This document shows, in pieces, positions 1-11,000 of a stretch of 64,000 nt of DNA. Where the stretch lies: positions 124,001 through 188,000 of the forward strand of contig NZ_NXGB01000003.1 in the NCBI RefSeq assembly GCF_002850605.1, read 5' to 3'. Position 1 is the stretch's first letter. The number at the start of each line of letters is the position of its first letter. Under the pieces are notes generated by a model, which was not told the origin of the DNA, did not search any database, and worked only from the letters and a program-made list of their open reading frames with translations. The position numbers and the translations under genes were made by a program. This DNA is from Pasteurella oralis (GTDB taxonomy: Bacteria > Pseudomonadota > Gammaproteobacteria > Enterobacterales > Pasteurellaceae).

Positions 1-31
1 AATGAAAAGTGCGGTCAATTTTTTAAAAGTT

Positions 32-1111
<1,080 letters not shown>

Positions 1112-1183
1112 TTAGGATTCCTTTGTTTTTTGATTAAACTTGATTGTCTTAAGCTTGTTTATTTGCTTTGTGTTATTTGCTAC

Positions 1184-1207
1184 TTTTCTTTGTTTTGTCA
1201 AAGAAAA
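1184..1207. repeat. Perfect 9-bp inverted repeat between leuB and leuA
   Basis: TTTTCTTTG and CAAAGAAAA face each other across a 6-base loop in the leuA-leuB gap. There is no T-run that would make it a convincing terminator. It could be an mRNA processing or stability hairpin, or a scrap of an old repeat. Function unknown. Confidence 0.5.
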
Positions 1208-1361
1208 ATAACCATAAAGAAAGATAACCCTGCTAAGTTTTTTTCCCCTCTTTCTATTCACATTTTTTGACGAGAAGTTTAGAACTCACCAACCTCGTTA
1301 GTTCAAACAGGCTAAATTTTCTTAAAAATATGAATTCCATTCAGTGGTTTAGAAGGAAAAC

Positions 1362-1394
1362 CATCACACTACTGCAAAAGTGTGGTGTTTTTTT
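1362..1394. terminator. Hairpin just after leuA stop
   Basis: CATCACACT (1362-1370) pairs with AGTGTGGTG (1379-1387) with one G-T wobble. A run of seven T follows on the plus strand. On the minus strand, which carries leuA, only GTTTT follows, so it would be a partial terminator between leuA and leuB. Confidence 0.45.
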
Positions 1395-2952
1395 ATACAC
1401 TTGCAATTTTATGTAATTTTAAATCTGCTACTTTTTGTGAACGATAAATCGCATTGATGGCATGGATTAATGCTCTAGCGGAGGATTCGACAATATCTGT
1501 TGCTAAACCAACACCGTGAAAGCGTCTGCCATCGTGTTCGACTACAATGTCTACTTGCCCTAAAGCTTCTGCACCTTCACCTTTAGCTGTTAAATTGTAG
1601 TTCAACATTTTTATCTCTAGGCCTGTGATCGCCAAAATCGCATTGTAAACTGCATCCACTGGACCATTTCCACCGTTTGATACTTGACTGACTTTCTTAC
1701 CATCTAATTCAACTTGCACAAATGCCGAAGCAGGTAAGTGGCTAATACATTGTGAAGTGATCACATCTAAGGTTAAGCGATCTTCGTCGCCTTGCTGCAT
1801 GTCGATAAATGCTAATGCTTCTAAATCGTAATCAAAAACCTGACCTTTTTTATCCGCCAATTTTAAGAAGGCTTGGTAAAGTTTATCTAAATTATAGTCA
1901 CTTTCTTGATAACCCATTGTTTCCATATGACTTTTTACTGCTGCGCGCCCAGAACGGGCAGTTAAGTTTAATTGTTCTTTTTTCAAGCCAATACTCTCTG
2001 GAGATAAAATTTCGTAAGTATTTTTATGTTTTAGCATACCGTCTTGATGGATGCCCGATGAATGTGCAAACGCGTTAGAACCCACGATAGCTTTATTTGG
2101 CTGGATTGGCATGTTGCATAGTTGACTCACCATTTGGCTAACACGATGAATCTCTTGAGTATTAATTTTACTATCTAATCCCTTGAATATATCTTGACGA
2201 GTTTTGATTGCCATCACGACTTCTTCTAATGCCGTATTACCTGCACGTTCGCCAATACCGTTAATCGTACATTCGATTTGTCTTGCACCATATTGCACCG
2301 CTGTTAAGGAGTTTGCTGTTGCCATACCTAAGTCGTTATGGCAATGCACTGAAACAATTGCTTTATCGATATTGGGTACACGGTTCATCACATTATGAAT
2401 AATGTCGCCAAATTGGGTTGGTAAAGTGTAACCTACTGTATCAGGGATATTGATGGTTGTTGCACCAGCATTAATAGCAGCCTCAACAATACGACAGATA
2501 TTATCAACGCCAGTACGCCCCGCATCTTCACAAGAAAATTCAACATCATCAGTATAATTTCTGGCACGTTTTACTGCCTGAATTGCCATATCCACCACAT
2601 CATCAAAAGTACGACGTAATTTGCTCTCTACATGTAATGCTGAGGTTGCAATGAAGGTATGAATACGAAATGCTTCTGCAACTTTTAAGGCTTCAGCAGC
2701 AGCATCAATATCTTTATCTACAGCACGAGATAATGCACAAACACGACTATTTTTAATATGGCGCGCAATAGTCTGTACAGATTCGAAGTCTCCTGCCGAA
2801 GAAACGGGGAAGCCGACTTCCATTATATCAACGCCTAAACGCTCTAACGCTAACGCAATTTGTAATTTTTCTTTTACTGTTAAGCTGGCTTTTAAGGCTT
2901 GCTCACCGTCACGTAATGTTGTATCGAAAATGATGATATTATTGTTTGCCAT
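1393..2952 (-). CDS. leuA: 2-isopropylmalate synthase
   Basis: First committed step of leucine synthesis: condenses acetyl-CoA with 2-oxoisovalerate. The 519 residues compare with about 523 in E. coli. The catalytic TIM barrel starts with DTTLRDGEQ (residues 10-18) and carries the metal-binding SVHCHNDLG near residue 202. The C-terminal third is the LeuA dimerization domain that binds leucine for feedback inhibition. A leucine-rich leader peptide and a hairpin with a T-run lie upstream (3014-3142), so expression is probably attenuated by charged leucine tRNA. An uptake signal lies in the 5-prime untranslated part at 2984. Confidence 0.97.
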   Translation of the reverse strand: MANNNIIIFDTTLRDGEQALKASLTVKEKLQIALALERLGVDIMEVGFPVSSAGDFESVQTIARHIKNSRVCALSRAVDKDIDAAAEALKVAEAFRIHTFIATSALHVESKLRRTFDDVVDMAIQAVKRARNYTDDVEFSCEDAGRTGVDNICRIVEAAINAGATTINIPDTVGYTLPTQFGDIIHNVMNRVPNIDKAIVSVHCHNDLGMATANSLTAVQYGARQIECTINGIGERAGNTALEEVVMAIKTRQDIFKGLDSKINTQEIHRVSQMVSQLCNMPIQPNKAIVGSNAFAHSSGIHQDGMLKHKNTYEILSPESIGLKKEQLNLTARSGRAAVKSHMETMGYQESDYNLDKLYQAFLKLADKKGQVFDYDLEALAFIDMQQGDEDRLTLDVITSQCISHLPASAFVQVELDGKKVSQVSNGGNGPVDAVYNAILAITGLEIKMLNYNLTAKGEGAEALGQVDIVVEHDGRRFHGVGLATDIVESSARALIHAINAIYRSQKVADLKLHKIASV

Positions 2953-3013
2953 GTTGTGTTCCTTACGTTTAGTTTTTTGACTAAAGTGCGGTGTGTTTTT
3001 AGAAAATTTCGAT

Positions 3014-3040
3014 AAAAAAACCCGCCTATTTAGTGCGGGT
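3014..3040 (-). terminator. leu operon attenuator terminator
   Basis: On the minus strand ACCCGC and GCGGGT form a 6-bp GC-rich stem around a 9-base loop, followed by seven T. It lies between the leucine leader peptide and leuA. The CCGCAC inside the 5-prime arm (3033-3038) is also exactly complementary to GTGCGG at the end of the leader peptide gene (3087-3092). This gives the mutually exclusive antiterminator expected for a leu attenuator. Confidence 0.85.
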
Positions 3041-3082
3041 CAAATTGATTGGATTTTTTGTTTACTGTTTTTTATCCACAAC

Positions 3083-3142
3083 TTAGCCGCACAACTGAGG
3101 TGAGAGCAGAAGATTGAGTGATAAAGAAACAATATTGCACAT
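3083..3142 (-). CDS. leuL: leu operon leader peptide
   Basis: A 19-residue reading frame, MCNIVSLSLNLLLSPQLCG, with six leucines, including three in a row (codons CTT CTG CTC). It starts with ATG at 3142 and has an in-frame stop just upstream. It lies about 30 bases after the predicted transcription start and ends about 40 bases before the attenuator hairpin. The MxxIV opening resembles the E. coli leader peptide as I remember it. Ribosome stalling at the leucine codons when charged tRNA-Leu is scarce would favour the antiterminator. It is too short for normal gene finders. Confidence 0.85.
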   Translation of the reverse strand: MCNIVSLSLNLLLSPQLCG

Positions 3143-3177
3143 AAAATCAAACCATTATTGGAAACTGGATGTTTCTC

Positions 3178-3205
3178 ATCTTACTGATAAAAAACGGGCT
3201 GTCAA
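3178..3205 (-). promoter_or_regulatory. leu operon promoter
   Basis: On the minus strand TTGACA (3200-3205) and TAAGAT (3178-3183) are 16 bases apart: a perfect -35 box and a fair -10 box. Transcription would start near 3171, about 29 bases before the leader peptide. Confidence 0.75.
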
Positions 3206-3390
3206 ATAAAAATTTGGTATTTAATTTGCTTTTTAGTGCATTTATTATAATTTCATTAGTGTTAAATTCTAATTGTTTTTTAATTTTTGAATTTTAATTC
3301 TGTTATTTTGGTTGTGGATGCAGTTTTGTACTAGCTTTTGTTTAGATAAGATACAAAATATTTGTTTTTTATTTTTACAAAAAATTAACA
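3206..3390. other. AT-rich upstream region of the leu operon, no gene seen
   Basis: Between the leu promoter and the metallopeptidase terminator there is no open frame with a plausible ribosome site on either strand. The stretch is strongly AT-rich, with several T and A tracts. It could bind Lrp or nucleoid proteins, but no specific site stands out. Confidence 0.5.
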
Positions 3391-3431
3391 AAAAGTACGG
3401 TCAAAATGTTATATTTTTTGACCGTACTTTT
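3391..3431. terminator. Terminator of the metallopeptidase gene (variant USS hairpin)
   Basis: A perfect 16-base inverted repeat with a 9-base loop lies just beyond the stop of the minus-strand metallopeptidase gene, with T-runs on both sides. The arms read AAAAGTACGGTCAAAA: the uptake signal AAGTGCGGT with G changed to A, and the matching change in the other arm. Confidence 0.8.
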
Positions 3432-3455
3432 AACAACGATGAAAATGAGTAGACA

Positions 3456-4283
3456 TTATTGGAATGTATTACATTGGTTCGGATCACCTGTATTTAAACC
3501 ACGTTTAAACCATTGTAAACGTTGTGCTGAAGTGCCATGAGTAAAGCTATCTGGTACAACATAACCTTGGCTGCGTTTTTGTAAACGATCGTCACCAACT
3601 GCCTCGGCAGCATTAAAGGCTTTTTCGATATCACCACTTTCAAATAAACCTGTTTTCGCTGCTTGGTGTCCCCACACCCCAGCAAAGCAGTCTGCTTGTA
3701 ATTCTAATTTGACTGATAAGCGGTTCGCTTCGCTTTGGTTTGTTTGTTGACGTAGACGGTTGACTTGTGGAAGGATACCTAATTGATTTTGAATATGGTG
3801 TCCGACTTCATGGGCAATGACATAAGCGAAAGCTGCTTCACCACCGGCACCAAGCTTATGTTTCATGTCACTATAAAAGGATAAATCAAGATATACTTTG
3901 TTATCATTTGGGCAGTAAAATGGTCCGATCGCGGATTGTCCTGTGCCACAAGCAGTATGAGTAACACCGTTATATAACACCATAATAGGTGCTTGATAGC
4001 GTTGATTGTGACGAGCAAAATAGTTATCCCACACAATTTCTGTGTCAGCCAGTACTACGCGAGATAAGCTATTTAGTTCTTGTTCTTCTTGTTGATTAAG
4101 AGCAGAAGACTGCTGTAAACCAAGATCTGGTGTACCGACTAAGCCTGATAAATCAATACCATAATAGGCACTAATAAGGAGGATAATTAAGCCTAGAATG
4201 CCCGATTTTTTACCTCCACCATGACCTACTGCGGAACGCCTATCTTCCACATTTGTACTTTCTCTACGACCACGCCAACGCAT
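3456..4283 (-). CDS. ypfJ: Neutral zinc metallopeptidase, YpfJ family
   Basis: A 275-residue membrane-anchored protein of the neutral zinc metallopeptidase family (E. coli YpfJ is about 287). A short basic N-terminus is followed by one transmembrane helix (about residues 28-42) and a soluble domain with the zinc motif HEVGHH at 158-163. A second acidic ligand probably lies in the ELQADCFAGVWGH segment further on, which is typical of the family. The substrate is unknown. The gene stands alone and is divergent from the BON-LysM gene across 174 bases. Confidence 0.9.
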   Translation of the reverse strand: MRWRGRRESTNVEDRRSAVGHGGGKKSGILGLIILLISAYYGIDLSGLVGTPDLGLQQSSALNQQEEQELNSLSRVVLADTEIVWDNYFARHNQRYQAPIMVLYNGVTHTACGTGQSAIGPFYCPNDNKVYLDLSFYSDMKHKLGAGGEAAFAYVIAHEVGHHIQNQLGILPQVNRLRQQTNQSEANRLSVKLELQADCFAGVWGHQAAKTGLFESGDIEKAFNAAEAVGDDRLQKRSQGYVVPDSFTHGTSAQRLQWFKRGLNTGDPNQCNTFQ

Positions 4284-4457
4284 GTGAATACCCTTTCATT
4301 GAATTTAAAACTAATATTCTAGCGCAAATTGCTTAAAGTGCAGTCAAATTTAAGAAAGAATTTTCAAATAGTGTAAATATTCTGCTTAACAATGGACTTC
4401 ATCAAATTATTTAGTTAAGGTGGTTGACGAGTATTTAATAACAATGAGGAATTTAAT

Positions 4458-4901
4458 ATGGGATTATTTGATTTCGTTGGTGAGATTGGTCGTAAACTAT
4501 TTTCAAAAAAAGAAGATGCTGCTGATGCAGTTGCTCAGCATATCAAAGAAGACAACCCAGGCATTGAAGATGTTGTTGTGAAAGTCGAAGAGGGTGTTGC
4601 AATTATTGAAGGCACAGTCGATTCAGCGAGCGTGTTAGAGAAAGTGATATTGATGGCTGGTAATGTTGCAGGTATTACGGAAGTGAAAGTCGATAATGTG
4701 ACCATTAAAAATGGTGAACGTTTAGCGGGTGAAGATGAATTTTATGTGATTCAAAAGGGTGACACGTTGTGGAAAATTGCGGAAAAAACTTATGGCAATG
4801 GCACAAAATATACCGCGATTGTTGAGGCTAATAAAGAAGTCATCAAAGATGCTGATAAAATTTTTCCAGGACAAAAAATCCGCTTACCAAAAGCGCTGTA
4901 A
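4458..4901 (+). CDS. kbp: BON-LysM protein, potassium-binding protein Kbp (YgaU)
   Basis: 147 residues, close to the 149 of E. coli Kbp/YgaU, a cytoplasmic potassium-binding protein. It opens with GLFDFVGEIGRKLF, has a BON domain at about residues 25-90, and a C-terminal LysM domain at about 96-145 (YVIQKGDTLWKIAEKTYG). There is no signal peptide. The start follows a GAGGAA ribosome site. A strong terminator follows directly. Confidence 0.92.
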   Translation: MGLFDFVGEIGRKLFSKKEDAADAVAQHIKEDNPGIEDVVVKVEEGVAIIEGTVDSASVLEKVILMAGNVAGITEVKVDNVTIKNGERLAGEDEFYVIQKGDTLWKIAEKTYGNGTKYTAIVEANKEVIKDADKIFPGQKIRLPKAL

Positions 4902-4917
4902 TCAGTCAGTAAACATG

Positions 4918-4950
4918 AGAAAGGAAAGCCCTCAATGCTTTCCTTTTTAT
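4918..4950 (+). terminator. Terminator after the BON-LysM gene
   Basis: AAAGGAAAGC (4920-4929) pairs with GCTTTCCTTT (4937-4946) over a 7-base loop, and the T-run continues beyond the arm. Confidence 0.85.
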
Positions 4951-4996
4951 TTTAGTTCAAAAAATGTACAAATATACGTTTTTGTTCGGCATTTTC

Positions 4997-5025
4997 TCGA
5001 CTGATGTGTTTTATCTCGTTATAAT
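4997..5025 (+). promoter_or_regulatory. Promoter of tig
   Basis: TCGACT (4997-5002) and a perfect TATAAT (5020-5025) are 17 bases apart. The untranslated leader of about 78 bases to the tig start contains a short imperfect CGGTG/CGCCG hairpin. Confidence 0.65.
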
Positions 5026-5109
5026 TCGTCGGTTATTTTTAACTTTAATTTTTACTAACGTGTTCGGTGTGTGCGTTCGCCGAGTGCAAATTCATTTTGA
5101 GGTAATATA

Positions 5110-6408
5110 ATGTCATTTACTATTGAAACAACTCAAGGTCTTGAGCGTCGTGTTCAAATCACCGTTCCATCTGACACTGTTGAAAGCGCAGTACGTGAAG
5201 AATTAAAACGTGTTGCAAAAACTGCGCGCGTTGATGGTTTCCGTAAAGGTAAAGTACCACCACACATTATTGAAAAACGTTTTGGACCATCTGTCCGTCA
5301 TGATGTATTGGGCGAATTATTACAAAGCCACTTTTTCAATGTAATGATTGAACAAAAAGTTAATTTAGCGGGTCGCCCGTCTTTTGCAGTTGAGCAGTTT
5401 GAAGCAGGTAAAGATTTAGTTTTCACTGCTACTTTTGAAGTGTATCCAGAAGTTGAATTAAAAGGTTTAGAACAAATCAAAGTAGAAAAACCAGTTGTTG
5501 AAATTACGGATGCAGATATCGAAAAAATGATCGAAGTATTACGTAAACAACAAGCAACTTGGGCAGAAAATACTGATGCGGCTAAAGCAGAAGATCGCGT
5601 TGTGATCGATTTCGTTGGTTCTGTTGATGGTGAAGAATTTGAAGGTGGTAAAGCAGAAGACTTTACTTTATTCATGGGTCAAGGTCGCATGATCCCAGGT
5701 TTTGAAGAAGGTATCGTTGGTCATAAAGCAGGTGAACAATTTGATATCAATGTGACATTCCCAGAGGAATACCATGCTGAAAACTTAAAAGGTAAAGCAG
5801 CTAAATTTGCAATTAATTTGAAAAAAGTTGAAGTGATGGTATTACCTGAGTTAACAAATGAGTTCGTAGCGAAATTTGGTCCAAATACGAAAACTATCGA
5901 TGATTTACGTAATGAAATTCGCAAAAATATGCAGCGTGAATTAAAAAATGCATTAACAGCTAAAGTAAAAGGTCAAGTTATTGATGGTTTACTCGAGCAA
6001 AATGTCATTGAAGTACCTGCTGCTGCAGTAGAACAAGAAATCGAAGTATTACGTGGTCAAGCTGCACAACGTTTTGGTGGTAACAATGAACAAGCCGCAC
6101 AATTACCGCGTGAGTTATTTGAAGAACAAGCGAAACGCCGCGTGCAAGTTGGTTTATTATTAGCAGAAGTCATTGCATCTAACGAATTAAAAGTGGATGA
6201 AGCTCGTGCAAAAGCAATGATCGAAGAAATTGCTTCTGCTTATGAACAGCCAGCTGAAGTTATTGAATATTACAGCAAAAATAAAGAGTTAATGAATAAT
6301 ATTCGTAACGTTGTATTAGAGGAACAAGCTGTTGATGCAGTACTTGCACAAGCACAAGTGACTGAAAAAGCTGCTTCTTTTGATGAAGTGATGAATACAC
6401 AAGCATAA
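5110..6408 (+). CDS. tig: Trigger factor (ribosome-associated chaperone, peptidyl-prolyl isomerase)
   Basis: 432 residues, the length of E. coli Tig. The N-terminal ribosome-docking domain holds the signature [17 protein letters not shown] near residue 44, whose middle part binds protein L23. An FKBP-type isomerase domain (about 150-245, with [13 protein letters not shown]) and the helical C-terminal cradle follow. It binds nascent chains at the exit tunnel. It has its own promoter and terminator and stands directly upstream of clpP-clpX, as in E. coli. Confidence 0.98.
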   Translation: MSFTIETTQGLERRVQITVPSDTVESAVREELKRVAKTARVDGFRKGKVPPHIIEKRFGPSVRHDVLGELLQSHFFNVMIEQKVNLAGRPSFAVEQFEAGKDLVFTATFEVYPEVELKGLEQIKVEKPVVEITDADIEKMIEVLRKQQATWAENTDAAKAEDRVVIDFVGSVDGEEFEGGKAEDFTLFMGQGRMIPGFEEGIVGHKAGEQFDINVTFPEEYHAENLKGKAAKFAINLKKVEVMVLPELTNEFVAKFGPNTKTIDDLRNEIRKNMQRELKNALTAKVKGQVIDGLLEQNVIEVPAAAVEQEIEVLRGQAAQRFGGNNEQAAQLPRELFEEQAKRRVQVGLLLAEVIASNELKVDEARAKAMIEEIASAYEQPAEVIEYYSKNKELMNNIRNVVLEEQAVDAVLAQAQVTEKAASFDEVMNTQA

Positions 6409-6445
6409 TTTATTAGTGTTTTAAACAATTAATTTTTGCGTGATT

Positions 6446-6486
6446 AAGTGCGGTCAGAATTTTAATAATTTTGACCGCACTTTTTT
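6446..6486 (+). terminator. tig terminator made of two facing uptake signals
   Basis: AAGTGCGGTC (6446-6455) and GACCGCACTT (6473-6482) form a 10-bp stem with A/T-rich extension and a T-run. Both arms are exact uptake signals in opposite orientation. Confidence 0.9.
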
Positions 6487-6583
6487 ATCGCGATAAGAAA
6501 TATTCGAGTTAGAAAAATTTGAATTTTCAGGTAGAATAACTGAATGCATTAAATTTTATTAAATTGGATTGAAAGAGGTAAAT

Positions 6584-7165
6584 ATGAGTGTAATTCCTAT
6601 GGTTGTAGAGCAAACCTCAAGAGGTGAACGTTCTTACGATATTTATTCGCGTTTATTGAAAGAACGAGTCATTTTCTTAAGTGGCGAAGTAGAAGACCGT
6701 ATGGCTAATTTAATTGTCGCTCAGTTGTTATTTTTAGAATCAGAAGATCCAGAGAAAGATATCAATATTTATATTAATTCGCCGGGTGGTTCTGTCACCG
6801 CAGGGATGGCAATTTACGATACTATGCAATTTGTTAAACCTGATATTCGAACACTTTGTGTTGGGCAAGCCTGTTCAATGGGTGCATTTTTGTTAGCGGG
6901 TGGTACAGCAGGTAAGCGTATTGCGCTACCTAATGCTCGAGTCATGATTCACCAGCCCCTCGGTGGTTTCCGTGGTCAAGCATCAGACATTCAAATCCAT
7001 GCACAAGAAATTCTAAAAATCAAACATACTTTGAATGAGCGTTTAGCATTTCATACTGGTCAAAGCATTGAACGTATTGAACGCGATACAGATCGTGATA
7101 ATTTCATGTCAGCAGAAGAAGCGAAATTATATGGTTTAGTTGATGAAGTGTTAGAAAAACGATAA
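6584..7165 (+). CDS. clpP: ATP-dependent Clp protease proteolytic subunit
   Basis: 193 residues from the ATG at 6584, which has an AAGAGG ribosome site six bases away; an in-frame TTG at 6569 would overlap that site and is rejected. The serine protease triad is visible: Ser98 in GQACSMGAF, His123 in [10 protein letters not shown] and Asp172 in DTDRDNFMS. It forms the double seven-membered ring that degrades substrates fed by ClpX (and by ClpA if present elsewhere). clpX follows after 16 bases. Confidence 0.98.
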   Translation: MSVIPMVVEQTSRGERSYDIYSRLLKERVIFLSGEVEDRMANLIVAQLLFLESEDPEKDINIYINSPGGSVTAGMAIYDTMQFVKPDIRTLCVGQACSMGAFLLAGGTAGKRIALPNARVMIHQPLGGFRGQASDIQIHAQEILKIKHTLNERLAFHTGQSIERIERDTDRDNFMSAEEAKLYGLVDEVLEKR

Positions 7166-7181
7166 GAATTTAGGATACAAA

Positions 7182-8417
7182 ATGGAAAAAGACACTGAAT
7201 TACATTGTTCTTTTTGTGGTAAAGAGCAAAAAGAGGTCAGTAAATTAATTGCAGGTACTTCGGGTTATATTTGTAATGAATGTATTGAGTTGTGCCATCA
7301 TATGCTGTTATCAGATGAAACAGAAGAAACAAGCTCAGAAAGTGTAGAACAACAAAAGCTACCAACACCACATGAAATTCGGGCACATTTAGATGGTTAT
7401 GTGATTGGGCAAGATTACGCAAAGAAGGTGTTAGCTGTAGCGGTATATAATCACTATAAGCGTTTACGTTCTGATAAAAAAATTACCGATGTGGAACTTG
7501 GTAAAAGTAACATTTTGTTAATTGGACCAACAGGAAGCGGTAAAACCTTATTAGCCGAAACAATGGCTCGTATGTTAAATGTTCCTTTTGCCATGGCTGA
7601 TGCAACAACATTAACTGAAGCAGGTTATGTTGGTGAAGATGTTGAGAATGTATTACAGAAATTAGTACAAAGCTGTGATTATGATGTAGAGCGTGCAGAG
7701 CAAGGTATTATTTATATTGATGAGGTTGATAAGATCACGCGTAAATCTGAGAATCCCTCTATTACACGTGATGTGTCAGGTGAAGGTGTACAACAAGCTT
7801 TATTAAAATTAATTGAAGGTACGGTTGCATCAATTCCGCCACAAGGTGGTCGTAAACATCCGCAGCAAGAAATGTTACGAGTGGATACGTCAAAAATTTT
7901 ATTTATCTGCGGTGGTGCATTTGCGGGCTTAGATAAAGTCATTGAAAAACGGGTACATGTGGGTTCTGGCATTGGCTTTAGCGCTGAGGTTAAAGGTAAG
8001 CAAGATAAAGCCACGTTAAGTCAATTATTTGAGCAGGTAGAGCCAGATGATTTAATGAAATTTGGCTTAATTCCTGAATTCATCGGTCGTTTACCTGTAG
8101 TCGCGCCACTTGCTGAATTAGATGAAGACGCGTTAGTGAAAATTTTAACTGAGCCGAAGAATGCATTAATTAAGCAATATCAAGCGTTATTTGGTTTAGA
8201 AAACGTGGAATTAGAATTTACACCACAGGCTCTAACCGCGATGGCGAAGAAAGCCTTAGAACGTAAAACTGGGGCAAGGGGATTACGCTCTATTGTTGAA
8301 GCAATCTTGTTAGACACTATGTATGACTTGCCTTCTTTGGAAAATCTGAATAAGGTGATTGTGGAAGAAAGTACAATTACTGAAAAACAGCCGCCAAAGC
8401 TAGAATATAAAAATTAA
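7182..8417 (+). CDS. clpX: ATP-dependent Clp protease ATP-binding subunit ClpX
   Basis: 411-residue AAA+ unfoldase. The N-terminal zinc-binding domain has Cys9, Cys12, Cys31 and Cys34. Walker A GPTGSGKT lies near residue 115 and Walker [11 protein letters not shown] near 180. The IGF loop that docks on ClpP is present as [12 protein letters not shown]. It recognizes degrons such as ssrA tags, unfolds proteins and passes them to ClpP. Cotranscribed with clpP and ended by a USS hairpin. Confidence 0.98.
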   Translation: MEKDTELHCSFCGKEQKEVSKLIAGTSGYICNECIELCHHMLLSDETEETSSESVEQQKLPTPHEIRAHLDGYVIGQDYAKKVLAVAVYNHYKRLRSDKKITDVELGKSNILLIGPTGSGKTLLAETMARMLNVPFAMADATTLTEAGYVGEDVENVLQKLVQSCDYDVERAEQGIIYIDEVDKITRKSENPSITRDVSGEGVQQALLKLIEGTVASIPPQGGRKHPQQEMLRVDTSKILFICGGAFAGLDKVIEKRVHVGSGIGFSAEVKGKQDKATLSQLFEQVEPDDLMKFGLIPEFIGRLPVVAPLAELDEDALVKILTEPKNALIKQYQALFGLENVELEFTPQALTAMAKKALERKTGARGLRSIVEAILLDTMYDLPSLENLNKVIVEESTITEKQPPKLEYKN

Positions 8418-8431
8418 TCATTCAATCAAAT

Positions 8432-8462
8432 AAAAGTGCGGTTAATTTCACCGCACTTTTTG
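8432..8462 (+). terminator. clpX terminator made of two facing uptake signals
   Basis: AAGTGCGGT (8434-8442) and ACCGCACTT (8450-8458) are separated by 7 bases, with flanking A and T runs extending the stem. Confidence 0.9.
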
Positions 8463-8470
8463 TTTATTCA

Positions 8471-8498
8471 CTTGATTTATTAAAAATTATCCTCATAT
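8471..8498 (+). promoter_or_regulatory. Putative sigma-32 (heat-shock) promoter of lon
   Basis: CTTGATT (8471-8477), a 13-base spacer, then CCTCATAT (8491-8498). This closely follows the RpoH pattern CTTGAAA-N13/14-CCCCATnT. lon is a classical heat-shock gene in enterobacteria, so the match is in the expected place. Confidence 0.6.
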
Positions 8499-8535
8499 TA
8501 GACAAAATGTCCTAATTTAACTAAGAGAGTTCGGA

Positions 8536-10947
8536 ATGAGCGTCAAAAAACAGAAACAAACCATTCCAGTGTTACCATTGCGTGATGTCGTCGTCTTTCC
8601 TTATATGGTGATGCCATTATTTGTCGGTAGAGCAAAATCAATTCGTAGTCTTGATGAAGCAATGGAAACTGGTAAGCAATTATTATTAGTTTCACAAAAG
8701 CAAGCCGATTTAGAAGAACCGACCATAGATGATGTTTATGATGTTGGTACTGTAGCAAATATTATTCAGTTATTGAAATTGCCTGATGGTACAGTCAAAG
8801 TATTAGTCGAAGGGCAGCAGCGTGCCAAAATTAACCATTTGGAAGATAATGGCGAGTTTTTCTGTGCAGAAATTAAGCCAATTGAAACAGAATTTGGTGA
8901 TGATAAAGAACTTGCTGTAGTTAAGAAAGCCACGTTAGCTGAATTTGAAAAATATGCGAAGTTAAATAAAAAGGTGCAACCAGATGTGCATTCAGCGTTA
9001 GAACGTATTGATGAATTTGATCGTTTAAGTGACACTTTGGCAGCACATATGCCAGTAGCAGTGAAACATAAGCAAAAAGTGTTAGAAATTCCAAATGTCG
9101 TTGCACGTTTTGAGTATTTGCTTGGTTTAATGGAATCAGAAACAGATTTATTACGGGTTGAAAAACGTATTCGTGGTCGCGTAAAAGAGCAAATGGAAAA
9201 AACACAGCGTGACTACTATTTGAATGAGCAAATTAAAGCGATTCAAAAAGAGCTTGGTGAAACGGATAGTGTTGATGAAATTGAACAGCTTCGTCAAAAA
9301 ATTGAAGAAGCGAAAATGCCTGCGGAAGCAAAAGAAAAAACAGAGGCAGAACTACAGAAATTAAAAATGATGTCACCAATGTCTGCTGAAGCTACAGTAG
9401 TACGTAGTTACATTGATTGGATGATACAAGTTCCTTGGAACAAACGTACAAAAGTGAAAAAGGATCTTGCTAAAGCACAGCAAGTATTAGATGCCGATCA
9501 TTATGGCTTAGAGCGTGTCAAAGAGCGCATTTTAGAATATCTCGCAGTACAAACGCGTTTAAATCAAATCAAGGGTCCTATTTTATGTTTAGTCGGACCA
9601 CCAGGCGTGGGTAAAACCTCATTGGGGCAATCTATTGCACAAGCAACGGGACGTAAATATGTACGCATGGCATTAGGTGGTGTGCGTGATGAGGCGGAAA
9701 TTCGAGGTCACCGTAAAACGTATATTGGCGCTTTGCCGGGTAAATTGATTCAAAAAATGGCAAAAGTAGGGGTAAAAAACCCATTATTCTTGCTTGATGA
9801 AATCGATAAAATGAGTTCAGATATGCGTGGTGATCCTGCTTCTGCCTTATTAGAAGTACTTGATCCAGAGCAAAATACTACATTTAACGATCACTATTTA
9901 GAAGTGGATTATGATTTATCCGATGTGATGTTTGTGGCAACTTCAAATTCAATGCGCATTCCTGCGCCATTGTTAGATCGTATGGAAGTTATTCGTCTTT
10001 CTGGCTATACCGAAGATGAAAAATTGAATATTGCGACACGTCATTTATTGGCAAAGCAAATGGAGCGTAACGGCTTAAAAGCAGGTGAGCTTGAGATTGA
10101 AGAGAGTGCAATTCTCGATATTATCCGCTATTACACACGTGAAGCTGGTGTGCGTAGTCTTGAACGTGAGATTTCAAAAATCTGCCGTAAAGCAGTGAAG
10201 AACTTATTATTAGATAAGAAGTTGAAATCAATCAAAGTGAATACTCTCAATTTAGCTGAATTTTTAGGTGTGAAGCGTTTTGAATTTGGTCGTGCGGATA
10301 CACAAAATCGTGTGGGAGAAGTAACAGGGTTAGCTTGGACAGAAGTTGGTGGGGATTTACTCACTATTGAAACGGCATCCGTGCTTGGTAAAGGTAAGTT
10401 AACTTACACGGGTTCATTAGGCGATGTCATGAAAGAATCAATCCAAGCAGCAATGACAGTCGTACGAGCAAGAGCAGAAAAATTAGGTATTGCTTCTGAT
10501 TTCCATGAAAAACGTGATATTCATATTCACGTACCAGAAGGCGCTACGCCAAAAGATGGTCCAAGTGCTGGTATTGCAATGTGTACAGCGTTAGTGTCTT
10601 GCTTAACAGGTAACCCAGTGAAAGCTGATGTCGCAATGACTGGTGAAATTACATTGCGTGGAAAAGTATTACCAATTGGTGGACTAAAAGAAAAATTATT
10701 AGCTGCACATCGTGGCGGTATTAAAACTGTGATTATTCCGAAAGAGAATGTAAAAGATCTTGAGGATATTCCAGATAATGCAAAAAATAATTTAACTATT
10801 CACGCAGTGGAAACGATTGATGAAGTGTTAACTATTGCATTAGAAAACGCACCAACAGGAGTTGAGTTTGTGAAGCTTTCACCAGTGAGTGCGGCAAAAG
10901 CAGTACGTAAAAGCCGTTCAACTTCACGTAAAAGTGCGGTCAATTAA
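8536..10947 (+). CDS. lon: ATP-dependent protease Lon
   Basis: 803 residues in three parts: an N-terminal substrate-binding LON domain (about 10-205), an AAA+ module with Walker A GPPGVGKT near 355 and Walker [12 protein letters not shown], and the serine-lysine protease domain with the catalytic serine in [11 protein letters not shown] (about 678) and lysine in [14 protein letters not shown]. It degrades misfolded and regulatory proteins. Compared with E. coli Lon (784) it has a basic Ser/Arg-rich C-terminal tail. The last codons of that tail (KSAVN) are written by an uptake signal at 10932. Confidence 0.98.
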   Translation: MSVKKQKQTIPVLPLRDVVVFPYMVMPLFVGRAKSIRSLDEAMETGKQLLLVSQKQADLEEPTIDDVYDVGTVANIIQLLKLPDGTVKVLVEGQQRAKINHLEDNGEFFCAEIKPIETEFGDDKELAVVKKATLAEFEKYAKLNKKVQPDVHSALERIDEFDRLSDTLAAHMPVAVKHKQKVLEIPNVVARFEYLLGLMESETDLLRVEKRIRGRVKEQMEKTQRDYYLNEQIKAIQKELGETDSVDEIEQLRQKIEEAKMPAEAKEKTEAELQKLKMMSPMSAEATVVRSYIDWMIQVPWNKRTKVKKDLAKAQQVLDADHYGLERVKERILEYLAVQTRLNQIKGPILCLVGPPGVGKTSLGQSIAQATGRKYVRMALGGVRDEAEIRGHRKTYIGALPGKLIQKMAKVGVKNPLFLLDEIDKMSSDMRGDPASALLEVLDPEQNTTFNDHYLEVDYDLSDVMFVATSNSMRIPAPLLDRMEVIRLSGYTEDEKLNIATRHLLAKQMERNGLKAGELEIEESAILDIIRYYTREAGVRSLEREISKICRKAVKNLLLDKKLKSIKVNTLNLAEFLGVKRFEFGRADTQNRVGEVTGLAWTEVGGDLLTIETASVLGKGKLTYTGSLGDVMKESIQAAMTVVRARAEKLGIASDFHEKRDIHIHVPEGATPKDGPSAGIAMCTALVSCLTGNPVKADVAMTGEITLRGKVLPIGGLKEKLLAAHRGGIKTVIIPKENVKDLEDIPDNAKNNLTIHAVETIDEVLTIALENAPTGVEFVKLSPVSAAKAVRKSRSTSRKSAVN

Positions 10948-10963
10948 TTGATACTTTTGTAAA

Positions 10964-11000
10964 TTAAGCCAAGTTGTTATGATTTGGCTTAATTTTATTT
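10964..11000 (+). terminator. lon terminator
   Basis: TTAAGCCAA (10964-10972) pairs with TTGGCTTAA (10984-10992), followed by TTTTATTTT. Confidence 0.8.

Noticed and set aside
1184-1207. Terminator between leuA and leuB at the 9-bp repeat
   Set aside because: All-AT-rich stem without a following T-run on the minus strand; kept only as an inverted repeat.
3072-3080. Perfect DnaA box TTATCCACA in the leu leader
   Set aside because: A single box with no cluster, no AT-rich unwinding element and no replication genes nearby; chance occurrence is likely in an AT-rich genome.
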